A stretch of DNA of 36,911 nucleotides from JAPLJU01 sp964547985 (GCA_964547985.1 CAZJPV010000028.1:1-36911); one strand, 5' to 3'; shown: positions 23,571 to 32,129, counted from the stretch's first letter. Made by a program: numbers and translations. Notes: generated from the sequence alone by a model not told the origin.

Positions 23571-23757
23571 AGGCTTTAGGCGTAGGGCTTAAGGCGTTGG
23601 GTTTGAGCTTCTATTTTTTAGATCTTATTTCTACCTCGTGCCTGATGCCTGATTCTCATAGGCTCACGGCGAAAAGCAAAAGGCATTTGGCTAGAGTTTA
23701 TGTTTCTTAAATTCTTTTTTTACCTGTTGCCTGGTGCCCGATGCCTGACGCCTTTTT
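23571..23757. repeat. Degenerate short-word repeats between fliF and fliG
   Basis: Three clusters of imperfect 8- to 9-base words lie in the 194-base spacer. They are GGCTTTAGG/CGTAGGGCTTAAGG/CGTTGGG (23571-23601), GTGCCTGATGCCTGATT (about 23638-23654) and TTGCCTGGTGCCCGATGCCT (about 23727-23746). The words vary too much for a CRISPR or ordinary tandem array. No gene is present. The first cluster occupies the place where the fliG ribosome site should be. Confidence 0.7.
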
Positions 23758-25343
23758 TATTTTATCCACGTTCTCAGAAGCTCGGCGAACTTTCTCGCAT
23801 CGGAACCGGCCATCTGCCTGACCACATCGGCTTCCGTGAGGCCCCTCGCCTCACCCGGGCCCAGCGAGGCGGGTGACGGCCTGCCCCCCACTTCCCTTGT
23901 GGCACCCGACGGATAGGCATGAACGGACACCCCCTGTTCCTGTCCTTTGGCGATAAGCATCTTGACCACCGGGCGGGCGACAAAAAAGACGACGAGGAGG
24001 ATGACGGCCACAAGGACGACCTGCCGGATGATCGGCATGAAAACGACAAACTGGTCCACCCAGGACTTCTCGGTGAATCCCGCCGTGTCCGCATCGACCT
24101 TCTTGAAGGGAACATTCGTCACGATCACCTGATCGCCACGCTTCACATCGAAACCGGCGGCCTTCTTGACGAGATCGTCGAGAGAGGCCATTTCCTTGTC
24201 CGACCTCGCCTGATACTCTTCCACGCCCTTGTCGTTCTTCAGGTACAGGCCGTCGACCAGGACGGCAATGGAGAGTTTTTTGATATCGCCGACCGGCATC
24301 ACCGTTTTGTTAACGGTTTTGCTGATCTCGTAGTTGATGGTCTCGTCGGATTTCTCGCGGCTCGACTGGTTCCTGGCAACTGCCGCACCGGGTTTGGTCG
24401 GCGGGATGACGGTGCTCTCGCCGCCGAAGGACGACGCCGGTGTCGTCGCCTTTTCGGTGGCACGCTGCATGCTGCGGACGACGGGCTCTTCGGAATCAAA
24501 AATCTCCTCGGTCTTTTCCATGACCCTGAAATCGAGGTCCGTATTGAGCCGCACCACGGCCTTCCCCTCACCGACGACTTTCTCGAGCATGGTCTGGATC
24601 CGTGAGGCGAGATCCTTTTCGATGTTCCGCTTGTAATCGATCTGGGCGTTTGACATCTTCGACAGCTCGGACGGATCCGTCACCTTCGAAAGCACCTTTC
24701 CGCTGCCATCGACAATCATGACGTCCTGGGGGTTCAGCCCCTCGATGCTGCTCGCCACGAGGTGAGCGATACCCTGAATCTGCGGTTCCTGAAGCGTCCT
24801 TCCGGACTTGAGCTTGAGAATAACAGAGGCCGTTGGTTTTTTCTGCTCTTCTGCAAATAGGGATTTTTTCGGAATGACGATGTGAACACGGCTCGACTGT
24901 ATTTCATCGAGGCTGCTGATGGTCCTGGAGAGCTCGCCCTGGAGGGCCCGCTGGTAGTTGAGCTGCTGGACAAATTCCGTGACCCCCAGGTTCTTCGTGT
25001 CGAATATCTCAAACCCCACACCCCCGCCCTTCGGAAGCCCCGACGCGGCAAGATCGAGCCGCACCTCGGAAACCTTCTCGGAGGGAACGGAGATGATATC
25101 CCCGGCAGGGGAGAGCTTGTAAGGTATCTTTTTTTCGTTGAGCTTTGCGACAATGGTTCCCGCATCCTCGCTGGTCAGGTTGGAAAAAAGCACACGGTAC
25201 TCCGCCTGGTTGGTCAGGAAAACCACGAGCCCGATGGAGAGCAGCGTCACGGCTACTGCCACAAGGATCGTCAGTTTTCGGGCGGGCGGCAGCGACCCAA
25301 ATCCCTTCGTGATCTGCGACAGAAATTGAGATAGGGAATTCAT
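23757..25343 (-). CDS. fliF: Flagellar MS-ring protein FliF
   Basis: The 528-residue protein has a membrane helix near each end (about 24-44 and 435-456). Between them are the YscJ-like ring-building motifs (EYRVLFSNLTSEDAGTIVAK, then LNEKKIPYKLSPAGDIISVP, and VRLDLAASGLPKGGGVGFEI), the RBM3 region, and the YEISKTVNKTVMPVGDIKKL stretch. The cytoplasmic C-terminal helix that binds FliG is present (about 505-528, ARKFAELLRTWI). FliF forms the MS ring, the first structure of the motor. ATG at 25343 with AAGGA about 12 bases upstream. Complete and of usual length. Confidence 0.97.
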   Translation of the reverse strand: MNSLSQFLSQITKGFGSLPPARKLTILVAVAVTLLSIGLVVFLTNQAEYRVLFSNLTSEDAGTIVAKLNEKKIPYKLSPAGDIISVPSEKVSEVRLDLAASGLPKGGGVGFEIFDTKNLGVTEFVQQLNYQRALQGELSRTISSLDEIQSSRVHIVIPKKSLFAEEQKKPTASVILKLKSGRTLQEPQIQGIAHLVASSIEGLNPQDVMIVDGSGKVLSKVTDPSELSKMSNAQIDYKRNIEKDLASRIQTMLEKVVGEGKAVVRLNTDLDFRVMEKTEEIFDSEEPVVRSMQRATEKATTPASSFGGESTVIPPTKPGAAVARNQSSREKSDETINYEISKTVNKTVMPVGDIKKLSIAVLVDGLYLKNDKGVEEYQARSDKEMASLDDLVKKAAGFDVKRGDQVIVTNVPFKKVDADTAGFTEKSWVDQFVVFMPIIRQVVLVAVILLVVFFVARPVVKMLIAKGQEQGVSVHAYPSGATREVGGRPSPASLGPGEARGLTEADVVRQMAGSDARKFAELLRTWIK

Positions 25344-25460
25344 ATACTATTTTCGTCCTTCTTCACTGAACCTGCGTTATCTTCGGTCTGCGGAGCTCAT
25401 GCCCGTTTCTGCGGCCCTCCCTCTCATCCGCGAGGCGGCCTTTCATCCCAACGGTGATCC

Positions 25461-25763
25461 TCAGACCTGCATCCTCATGATCTCCTGATAGGCATCGAGG
25501 ATCTTGTTCCGAACCTGCATCATGGCCCTGAAGGAAATATCGGCCTTTTCCAGGGCGATCATGGCTTCGTGGAGACTCCCGGTCTTTCCCACCTCAAGGC
25601 TCCGGATCGCCTGGTCAGCCTCGATTTGAAGCCGGTTTACATCCTTCAGCGCATCCGTGAGGGCCTTTCCGAAAGACTCCTTCGACGTCGCCTGCTCACC
25701 AGCGGGCTTTCTTGTGGTCGATGCAGGGGCGATCCATTCGCCCCGAACAGCTGTGGGCTTCAC
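25461..25763 (-). CDS. fliE: Flagellar MS-ring/rod junction protein FliE
   Basis: This 100-residue protein has the FliE C-terminal signature (ADISFRAMMQVRNKILDAYQ followed by EIMRMQV). An amphipathic helix precedes it (about 30-75, FGKALTDALKDVNRLQIEAD). FliE connects the MS ring to the proximal rod and is an early export substrate. The start is placed at GTG 25763 because GGAGG is then 9 bases away; the TTG two codons upstream (25769) would leave only 3 bases. It follows flgC, the standard flgB-flgC-fliE order. Confidence 0.95.
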   Translation of the reverse strand: MKPTAVRGEWIAPASTTRKPAGEQATSKESFGKALTDALKDVNRLQIEADQAIRSLEVGKTGSLHEAMIALEKADISFRAMMQVRNKILDAYQEIMRMQV

Positions 25764-25824
25764 GTTCAATCACCTCCCTAAAGGATTCGTTTCCGCCTTG
25801 AACCATTCCTGCTCCCTCCATGGC

Positions 25825-26250
25825 TTACTTTCCGATGTCCAGCGTCTTGAGGGCCATGTTCTTGGTGGCGTCAAAAGCTGTGACCGAGGCCTCATAGGCC
25901 CGGTTGGCCGTGATCATGTCGGCCATTTCGGAGACGACGTTGACGTTCGGGTAGGCCACGAAACCCTGCTCATTGGCGTGAGGATGATTCGGATCGTAGA
26001 CCTGCCTGAGACCCTCCTGCTCTTCCACGACAGACTCCACCTGGACCTTTTTGAGGGCATCCCTCAGCTTGGACTCAAATCCTTCTTCCAGCGCCTCGGC
26101 CGTGAGCACGATCACCTTGCGCTTGTAGGGGCCGCCTTCGGGGGTCTTTGTGGTATTGACATTCGCCAGGTTGGATACCACGACGTCCATCTTGGCCCTC
26201 TGGGCTTCAAGTCCCGAACCGCAGATTTTAAATGATGTGAAAAAATCCAT
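25825..26250 (-). CDS. flgC: Flagellar proximal rod protein FlgC
   Basis: The 141-residue protein has rod-type N- and C-terminal helices. The N-terminus includes KICGSGLEAQRAKMDVVVSN with LANVNTTKTPEG, and the family C-terminus reads VAYPNVNVVSEMADMITANR followed by AYEASVTAFDATKNMALKTL. FlgC is one of the proximal rod subunits. Its ATG shares one base with the stop of flgB (TAATG), so the two are translationally coupled. Length matches FlgC elsewhere. Confidence 0.97.
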   Translation of the reverse strand: MDFFTSFKICGSGLEAQRAKMDVVVSNLANVNTTKTPEGGPYKRKVIVLTAEALEEGFESKLRDALKKVQVESVVEEQEGLRQVYDPNHPHANEQGFVAYPNVNVVSEMADMITANRAYEASVTAFDATKNMALKTLDIGK

Positions 26251-26621
26251 TATTTAGCCTCCTTGATGACACTGTTGAGACTCTTGAACTTTCTGACGAG
26301 AAGTTCCACCGCCGTGTTATACATGAGGTGATTCTCCGCCAGGTTCACCATTTCCTTGTCGAGTGACACTTTCTGGCCCGACGTGACCACGCTGAAATCT
26401 TTTCCCGAAACAGCCGCGGGCAGATGCTTTTCATCCGTTTTCGCCAGCGCAATCCTGGAAGCCGATGCCCTTTGGAGGGCCTTCTCGAAATCAAGATCCT
26501 TCGGTTCGTAGTTCGGCGTGTCGATATTGGCGACGTTGGAAGCAAGAACTTTATGCCTCTTGGCATGCAGATCGAGCATGTCGGACAGCAGATCGACGGT
26601 CTTTCCGAAAAGGGCTTTCAT
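26250..26621 (-). CDS. flgB: Flagellar proximal rod protein FlgB
   Basis: The 123-residue protein has the FlgB N-terminal helix and signature HKVLASNVANIDTPNYEPKD, followed by LDFEKALQRA. The C-terminal end (VNLAENHLMYNTAVELLVRK, then FKSLNSVI) is typical. FlgB is part of the proximal rod. It is the first gene of the main structural operon, about 120 bases downstream of the predicted transcription start. ATG at 26621; the ribosome site is GGGAG, about 7-12 bases upstream. Confidence 0.97.
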   Translation of the reverse strand: MKALFGKTVDLLSDMLDLHAKRHKVLASNVANIDTPNYEPKDLDFEKALQRASASRIALAKTDEKHLPAAVSGKDFSVVTSGQKVSLDKEMVNLAENHLMYNTAVELLVRKFKSLNSVIKEAK

Positions 26622-26704
26622 CCCGAACTCCCTCCAGGGGTCTACACTTAAAAACCCATGTTATTACAACTGGTTGGGAAACAATCTCCCCTTCCCCGCG
26701 GCTG

Positions 26705-26734
26705 CTGCCCGGAGACGATATGCCGCCGGGGCAG
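26705..26734. promoter_or_regulatory. Hairpin at the start of the flgB leader
   Basis: CTGCCCGG (26705-26712) pairs with CCGGGGCAG (26726-26734) with one bulged base. It falls within the first bases of the predicted flgB transcript (start near 26742). The role is unknown; it could protect the mRNA 5' end. Confidence 0.35.
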
Positions 26735-26752
26735 TCCGCCCTAATGAAACGT

Positions 26753-26769
26753 TGCAAGGCATGTGCCAA
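26753..26769 (-). promoter_or_regulatory. Sigma-54 promoter for the flgB operon
   Basis: On the minus strand it reads TTGGCAC-ATGCC-TTGCA, a full match to the -24/-12 consensus. It lies between the stop of the NtrC-type regulator (26793) and flgB. This makes the flgB-to-motE-like operon a direct target of sigma-54 and of an NtrC-type activator. Confidence 0.92.
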
Positions 26770-26792
26770 TAAAAAGTTAAGGAAAAGGGGGG

Positions 26793-28187
26793 CTAGAGTG
26801 GGGAGGAATCGGTTTCTGCGACGTCGAGTTTGTACTCGTTGAGTTTGTTCCGCATGGTGCGGACGGAGATCCCCAGGAGCTGAGAAGCCCTCGTTTTGTT
26901 GCCGTTCACTTTCTTGAGCGTGTCGAAGATGAGGGTTTTTTCCATCTCCCGGAGTGTCGGGGTTTCGCCGAAACGGGACGTCCCTGAAAGCCTCTCCGAT
27001 GTCTGTATGGCAGCCGGATCCCCCTCGGTCTCCTCCATGAAAAGATGGTCGGGGAGGATCTGATCGCCCTTACAGATGAGGACAGATCTTTCGATGACAT
27101 TTTCCAATTCCCGGACATTACCGGGCCAGGGGTGCTGTTCGAGAACGGCCTTGCTCTCCTCGGCCAGCCGGGGCTTTTTCTTGCCGGCAAGCTCGCTGAA
27201 CTTTTCGAGAAAATGTTCGGCCAGATAAAGAATGTCTCCCCTGCGTTCACGAAGGGGCGGTATCTTGACGGGGATCACATTGAGCCGGTAAAAGAGATCT
27301 TCCCGGAAGGTCTTATCGGCGATCCGCTTCTTCAAATCGGCATTGGTCGTCGCGATGATACGCACATCCACGGACACGGGGGCCTTCCCGCCGAGCCGGT
27401 CGATTTCTGATTCCTGGATCGCCCTGAGAAGCTTCGCCTGAAGCTGCATATCCATTTCGCTGATTTCATCGAGAAGCAGGCTCCCTCCGTCGGCGAGTTC
27501 AAACTTTCCGACACGCCTCTGCGCGGCACCCGTGAAGGCCCCTTTCTCATACCCGAACATCTCGCTTTCGAGAAGGTTGGTCGGGATGGCGGCACAGTTG
27601 ACCGCCACGAAGGGTTTGTGCCGCCGGGGGCTCATCCGATGAATGAAGCGGGCGAGCAGTTCCTTGCCCGTGCCGCTGTCTCCCTGTATAAGAACACTGG
27701 AGCGGCTCTTGGCGACACTCTTCAGAAGCTCCAGAATGGACTGTATCTTCGCGTCCCGTGTGAGGATCTCTCTTTCCCCGACGGGGTGCGCGGAAGTCTC
27801 TTGCTCCGCAGAGGGATGGGTGCGCATGTCGAGGACGTTTTTCACGACCAGTTCCAGATCGTCCAGTGAAAAGGGCTTCATGATGAAGTCTGCGGCCCCT
27901 TCCTTCATCGCCTCCACGGCGGTATTGACGGTTCCGTACGCCGTAATGACGATGACAGGCATATCAGGGGAGGCGGCCTTGACATTTTTCAGTACATCGA
28001 TACCGTTCATTTTGGGCATGCGGATGTCGGTGATCACCATCTCGAAGCCGCCTTTTTTAAACTTCCCCAGGGCATCCATGCCGTCGTTGGCTGTCTCCAC
28101 GGCGTGACCGCAGCTGACTAGGGACTCCGAGAGGGCCATCCGCATGGAGGGATCGTCATCGACCACTAAAATGGGCTTTCTTTTCAT
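26793..28187 (-). CDS. Sigma-54-dependent flagellar response regulator (FlgR/FleR/FlrC-like)
   Basis: This 464-residue NtrC-family activator has a receiver domain (1-120, phosphoacceptor D54 in VITDIRMP, K104). Its AAA+ domain has Walker A GDSGTGKE (169-176), the sigma-54-contact motif GAFTGA (216-221) and Walker B LLLDE (237-241). A Fis-type DNA-binding helix-turn-helix closes it (about 420-455, TRASQLLGISVRTMRNKLNE). It starts 9 bases after the upstream kinase gene, so the two form a two-component pair. Its position just before the sigma-54 promoter of flgB suggests it activates class 2 flagellar genes. ATG start at 28187. The family is certain; the target assignment is inferred. Confidence 0.93.
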   Translation of the reverse strand: MKRKPILVVDDDPSMRMALSESLVSCGHAVETANDGMDALGKFKKGGFEMVITDIRMPKMNGIDVLKNVKAASPDMPVIVITAYGTVNTAVEAMKEGAADFIMKPFSLDDLELVVKNVLDMRTHPSAEQETSAHPVGEREILTRDAKIQSILELLKSVAKSRSSVLIQGDSGTGKELLARFIHRMSPRRHKPFVAVNCAAIPTNLLESEMFGYEKGAFTGAAQRRVGKFELADGGSLLLDEISEMDMQLQAKLLRAIQESEIDRLGGKAPVSVDVRIIATTNADLKKRIADKTFREDLFYRLNVIPVKIPPLRERRGDILYLAEHFLEKFSELAGKKKPRLAEESKAVLEQHPWPGNVRELENVIERSVLICKGDQILPDHLFMEETEGDPAAIQTSERLSGTSRFGETPTLREMEKTLIFDTLKKVNGNKTRASQLLGISVRTMRNKLNEYKLDVAETDSSPL

Positions 28188-28196
28188 CGCGGGCGA

Positions 28197-29516
28197 TCAG
28201 ACTTTCATCAGCGCTTTCTTCTTCCGGCGTTCGGAACCGACCTCTGCGTGGCGTTTCGTCCGCAGCACCTTGACAGCGAGGGGGAGCAGGATACTGAAAA
28301 GGGTCCCCCCGTCCTCACGGGACTCCACGTCAATGAACCCCCCGTGCATATCGATGATGCTGTGCACGATGGCCAGCCCGAGCCCTGATCCCTTTTCTTT
28401 CGTGCTGAAGAAGGGATCGAAGATCTTCACGAGGTGCTCGGCGGGGATGCCGCCACCGGTATCGGAAAACCGGACTTCAACGAGGGGCTCCACGGCGGGA
28501 CGGTTTTCAGCGGCCCCGATCATCCTCGTTTCAATCTCGAGCGCGCCGCCGCCGGGCATGGCCTGGAAAGCGTTAAGGATGACATTCAGAAAAACCTGCT
28601 TCAACATCTCCGCATCCCCCTGAACGCGGGCCGTCCCCCGGGCATACTTCACGGACAGAGACACACCCTCCTGGGCAACGATCTCCTCACAGAAAGAGAT
28701 GACCTCCTCAAGAACGAGGTGCAGATCCACTTCCTTCATCAGGGGTTCTCTTTTTTTTGTGAAGTGCAGGAGGTTGGAGATTTTGTTGTCCACATTTCTC
28801 ACGGCAGCGATAATCTGGGAAGCCCTCTCGTGACTTCTGCGATCTTTGAGATCCTTCATCAAGAGGGAGGCGAAGAGTTCAATCGAACCCAGGGGATTTC
28901 TGATCTCGTGGGCGACATTGGCCGCCAGTTCCCCCATGGCGGTGAGCTTCTCCGTGCGTTTGGCCATCTCCTCGAGCTTTTCAATGGCCGTGATGTCCCT
29001 CAGAATATAGACGGACCCGATGATTTCACCGCCTGCCGTTTTGACGTCCGAATCCAGGACCTCGATGGTCCTGCCGCGGATCCGCATTTTCCGCCCCGGG
29101 TCGCCGATCACGGTCCTCCGCCGCTCGGGCCTTGCGGTTCTCGACGGCATCCCCTGAAGCACCGCGCCGACGGGCTTCCCCGCCATCTCCTGTTGTGTCA
29201 CGCCGTAGAAAAGCTCCGCGCAGGGATTCATCATGGTGATCTTGTCATCCCGGTCTGTGACAAGCACACCCGTCGTCAGGCTCTCCAGGATACTCTGCAG
29301 GTAGTTTTTGACCCGTTCCTTTTCCTCGACGGCCTTTTCGAGCCGGATATTCTTGTCCTCGAGCTCGCGGTTGATGCCTTCAAATTTCAGCTCCAGACTG
29401 GCAAAAGCCTCCTGGAGTTTCCGGGTCACCAGATTGAAATCCTCGAAGGACCTCTTCAGTGTAACAACTTTCTCCAATCGAGCGTTCCCCGTTCTTTGGC
29501 TACGGCCGTCGCGCAT
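28197..29516 (-). CDS. PAS-containing cytosolic sensor histidine kinase (FlgS/FleS/FlrB-like)
   Basis: The 440-residue protein has an N-terminal coiled coil (about 15-72). A PAS domain follows (about 72-182, ILESLTTGVLVTDRDDKITM). The HisKA domain has H203 in NVAHEIRNPLGS. The HATPase domain has a full N-box (NVILNAFQAM, N315), a G1 box DTGGGI and KGSGLGLAIV. There are no membrane segments, as in cytosolic flagellar kinases that sense assembly state. It probably phosphorylates the regulator encoded next. The start is set at ATG 29516, overlapping the SPOR-TPR gene end by 17 bases; a TTG at 29534 is possible. The ribosome site is weak, consistent with coupling. Confidence 0.9.
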   Translation of the reverse strand: MRDGRSQRTGNARLEKVVTLKRSFEDFNLVTRKLQEAFASLELKFEGINRELEDKNIRLEKAVEEKERVKNYLQSILESLTTGVLVTDRDDKITMMNPCAELFYGVTQQEMAGKPVGAVLQGMPSRTARPERRRTVIGDPGRKMRIRGRTIEVLDSDVKTAGGEIIGSVYILRDITAIEKLEEMAKRTEKLTAMGELAANVAHEIRNPLGSIELFASLLMKDLKDRRSHERASQIIAAVRNVDNKISNLLHFTKKREPLMKEVDLHLVLEEVISFCEEIVAQEGVSLSVKYARGTARVQGDAEMLKQVFLNVILNAFQAMPGGGALEIETRMIGAAENRPAVEPLVEVRFSDTGGGIPAEHLVKIFDPFFSTKEKGSGLGLAIVHSIIDMHGGFIDVESREDGGTLFSILLPLAVKVLRTKRHAEVGSERRKKKALMKV

Positions 29517-32028
29517 ATTTACTGTATTTTCCAATCCACTGGTGATCCTGAACGGAATAGTCGGCCAGCCCGGTCCAGAAAGCCTCCCCGCCCTTGAGCT
29601 TCAACTCGGAAAAAACTCTGTTCGCCGACGGCTCGTCGTCCAAAGCAAGATACCCTTTCCCCATCTGGTACAGGGTCCACAGACTCTGCTTCCCATCGGG
29701 ATCCATCTCCAGCGATTTACGGTACGCCGAGACGGCCTGGGAGTAATTTCTCTCCCCCATGAGACAGTCCCCCAGACCCGTGTAGGATTCCGAGGCCACC
29801 TCGACGGGATATCTCTCACGATCTCCGTGATAATACTTGATGGCCGACTGGTAGCAACCGATGGCCGCCACGCGGGCCTTCGCATCCTTCAGGGCGTGGC
29901 CGTAGTTCCGGTAGAACACGGCGGGATCCTCCAGGACCTGTCCCGACTTCACCACTTCCTCATAGAGGGGGACAGCCTTTTCGGCCAGACTTTTTCGGGC
30001 ATAGACGTCGGCAAGAAGTCTTCGCGCCCTGATCTGCTCCCTCTGCTCGACGCCGGGAAATTCCTTAAACATCGAATGGATCATCGCCTCGGCCGCATCG
30101 TACCGACCTTCGTGATACTGAATCTCGGCCAGGGAAATTAAAATGCTCGCCTGCAGTTTCTTTTCCGATCGTTTCATCAGATCGTTGAAAAACGGCACCG
30201 ATTGAGCATAGAGACCGACCCGCTTGAGACTCTCGGCCATCTTGAAGCCCGTTCTGGAATCGTAACCCTTCGGGATGCCGTTCGCGTAGACACGGAAGTA
30301 GATGTCGGAAACAGCCAGATAGTCCCCCCGGACATAGTAACGGTCGACCAGGATTTCTGCGTTCTTCCGGAGATTCTCAATCGTCGCCGGCTTGAACTTC
30401 CCCTTCGGGAACTGCCGCATGATAGCGTCGAACGTATCGAAGGCCTCCTTGTGCCTGCCCTGCTGGGCCAGGGCGTAGCCTTTCTGAAAGAGCAGCGCCT
30501 CTTCCACGTCGGGCTGCGGTGATTTCCCGAGCAGTTCGTCGTACGTACTGACGGGATCCCTCACGTTTTCCGCACCCAGCATGGCCACCGGGAATTTGAG
30601 GTCCGGCTTCTTGACGGCGATATTGGCCATGATCATGGCGCACTCCTGCGCCTCCTTGCTTCCGGGGTATTTCTCAATCAGCATGCTGTAAATCTTGAGT
30701 GCCGCCGGGTGCTGTTCCATTTCCGTCAGGCAGCGCCCGATCATGTAGAGGACTTCCTTTTGAAAGGGGTCATCGGGATAGAGATTGATATAGCGAAAGT
30801 AAGTGTCTGCCGCGTCGCTGTATTGATGGTTTCGAAAGAAATGCAGCCCCAGATGGATCAGGACGTCTTTCGGCAGATCGCTTCGATCGGGAAATTGCCT
30901 GAGACCGTCGCGGAACCAGATCTCGGCCTGGTCCATGTCCTTGATCTGGCTGTAACAATCGCCGATCCAGAAGTAGGAGTGCTTGGCATATTCCCCGTTG
31001 GGATTCTTTCGGAGGTATTCCTTGAAACGCTCGATGGCCTGAGGGTACTTGCCGAGTCTGTAAAGGGTGACCCCCATGGCAAAAGTCGCTTCCGGGACGT
31101 GAGGAGAGTCCGGGTACTTCATGTAAAGATTTTCAAATTCCCTGTAAGCTTCCGAGTGCCTGTTGAGGACGAGATAAGAGCGGGCCAGCCTCAGGTACGC
31201 ATCGGCATTGCTGTCCTTGTGCTGCGGATAGGTCGACAGGAGCTTCTCATAGTTTTCGATTGCCTTTTCAAGGGCAACACTGCTTCCCTTTTCACCCTGG
31301 AAGTAGTAGGCATCCGCCAGGCCGCGAAGAACGGCTTCTCGGCTGCTCTCGTACACCTGGCCCTTTCGAATCATCTCTTCGAATTTTTTTGCCGCGTCCT
31401 CATATCTCCCGGCCTTCAGATCGCTTTCCGCACTTTCGTAGGGCGAAAGGGGTGTTTTCGGCTCCACGACTTCCCGCCGGTCTTCCTTCTCCGGTGGGAC
31501 CGCAAGCGGTATCGCTCCCACTTTTTCCTGCCCCGTTGTCTCTTGAGGCTCGGCCGTCGGTGCGCTATTCAGTTCAGCCGGCAAGGTCACCTCCGGTTCG
31601 GCCAGGGGAGGCGTCGCCTTCTGTGTTTTGACATCCTCCTTCGCCTTTGGCTCTTCGCTGCGCGCCTTCGCGGTCAAACTGGGTGGCGCGCCCAGGACCT
31701 CGGATCGCTGGACCCTGCGGAGCTGGTACTCTTTCACCACGCCGCGCTTCTTGAGCAGTTCCGCGTCCCGCTGGGCCTCCCTGGGTGTTGGGTACTGTCC
31801 CATACAGACACGATACCAGACCTTCCCTGACACCAGGGCCTTGACATAGAAGGCCTCGAATCCTTTACCACGCAGGGCCTTCACTTTGACCTGCGCCTCC
31901 TGGACCGTCGAGAAGGCGGCAACCTGAAAACTGTAGAAGAGACTGCCGGCCTTTGCGGCCGCGCAGGGGGGGGCGGCGGCGCAGATTAAAAAGAGACCTG
32001 CACAAAGACCTATCAAAAATCTCCTCAT
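29500..32028 (-). CDS. Secreted SPOR-domain plus multi-TPR protein
   Basis: The 842-residue protein has a signal peptide (MRRFLIGLCAGLFLICAAAP, cleavage near an AAA/KA boundary). A SPOR-like domain follows directly (about 30-98, FYSFQVAAFSTVQEAQVKVK, with VWYRVCMGQYPTPREAQRDA). A Pro/Glu-rich linker runs to about 195, then a long array of tetratricopeptide-type repeats (about 200-835) with many YPDxP-type turns. SPOR domains bind denuded peptidoglycan, and TPRs form protein-binding scaffolds, so it probably acts in the periplasm or outer membrane. It is first in an operon with the flagellar kinase and regulator. The start is ATG 32028; an earlier GTG (32076) has no ribosome site and would disrupt the signal peptide. 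The role in motility is inferred. Confidence 0.82.
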   Translation of the reverse strand: MRRFLIGLCAGLFLICAAAPPCAAAKAGSLFYSFQVAAFSTVQEAQVKVKALRGKGFEAFYVKALVSGKVWYRVCMGQYPTPREAQRDAELLKKRGVVKEYQLRRVQRSEVLGAPPSLTAKARSEEPKAKEDVKTQKATPPLAEPEVTLPAELNSAPTAEPQETTGQEKVGAIPLAVPPEKEDRREVVEPKTPLSPYESAESDLKAGRYEDAAKKFEEMIRKGQVYESSREAVLRGLADAYYFQGEKGSSVALEKAIENYEKLLSTYPQHKDSNADAYLRLARSYLVLNRHSEAYREFENLYMKYPDSPHVPEATFAMGVTLYRLGKYPQAIERFKEYLRKNPNGEYAKHSYFWIGDCYSQIKDMDQAEIWFRDGLRQFPDRSDLPKDVLIHLGLHFFRNHQYSDAADTYFRYINLYPDDPFQKEVLYMIGRCLTEMEQHPAALKIYSMLIEKYPGSKEAQECAMIMANIAVKKPDLKFPVAMLGAENVRDPVSTYDELLGKSPQPDVEEALLFQKGYALAQQGRHKEAFDTFDAIMRQFPKGKFKPATIENLRKNAEILVDRYYVRGDYLAVSDIYFRVYANGIPKGYDSRTGFKMAESLKRVGLYAQSVPFFNDLMKRSEKKLQASILISLAEIQYHEGRYDAAEAMIHSMFKEFPGVEQREQIRARRLLADVYARKSLAEKAVPLYEEVVKSGQVLEDPAVFYRNYGHALKDAKARVAAIGCYQSAIKYYHGDRERYPVEVASESYTGLGDCLMGERNYSQAVSAYRKSLEMDPDGKQSLWTLYQMGKGYLALDDEPSANRVFSELKLKGGEAFWTGLADYSVQDHQWIGKYSKYARRP

Positions 32029-32076
32029 CCTCTCTTTACCTATTCTCTCCCCCCGAAAAAAACCTTTGAATTTCAC

Positions 32077-32106
32077 TTCCCGGGGATATTTACATCCCCT
32101 CGGGAA
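32077..32106. promoter_or_regulatory. Leader hairpin of the SPOR-TPR operon
   Basis: TTCCCGGGGAT (32077-32087) pairs with ATCCCCTCGGGAA (32094-32106), with one or two unpaired bases. It starts at the predicted transcription start (near 32102), so it would form the very 5' end of the mRNA. A similar arrangement is seen at flgB. Confidence 0.45.
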
Positions 32107-32112
32107 AATGAA

Positions 32113-32129
32113 AGCAATTTACATACCAG
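32113..32129 (-). promoter_or_regulatory. Probable sigma-54 promoter for the SPOR-TPR/kinase/regulator operon
   Basis: On the minus strand it reads CTGGTAT-GTAAA-TTGCT, with GG and GC 10 bases apart. It differs from the fliL site (15115-15131) at only two of 17 positions. The -24 half is non-consensus in the same way (TAT for CAC). It suggests this operon, and with it the flagellar kinase and regulator, is itself under sigma-54 control. Confidence 0.6.

Noticed and set aside
23571..23757. Possible CRISPR-like array between fliF and fliG
   Set aside because: The words are only 8-9 bases, imperfect and not separated by regular unique spacers, and no cas genes are present.
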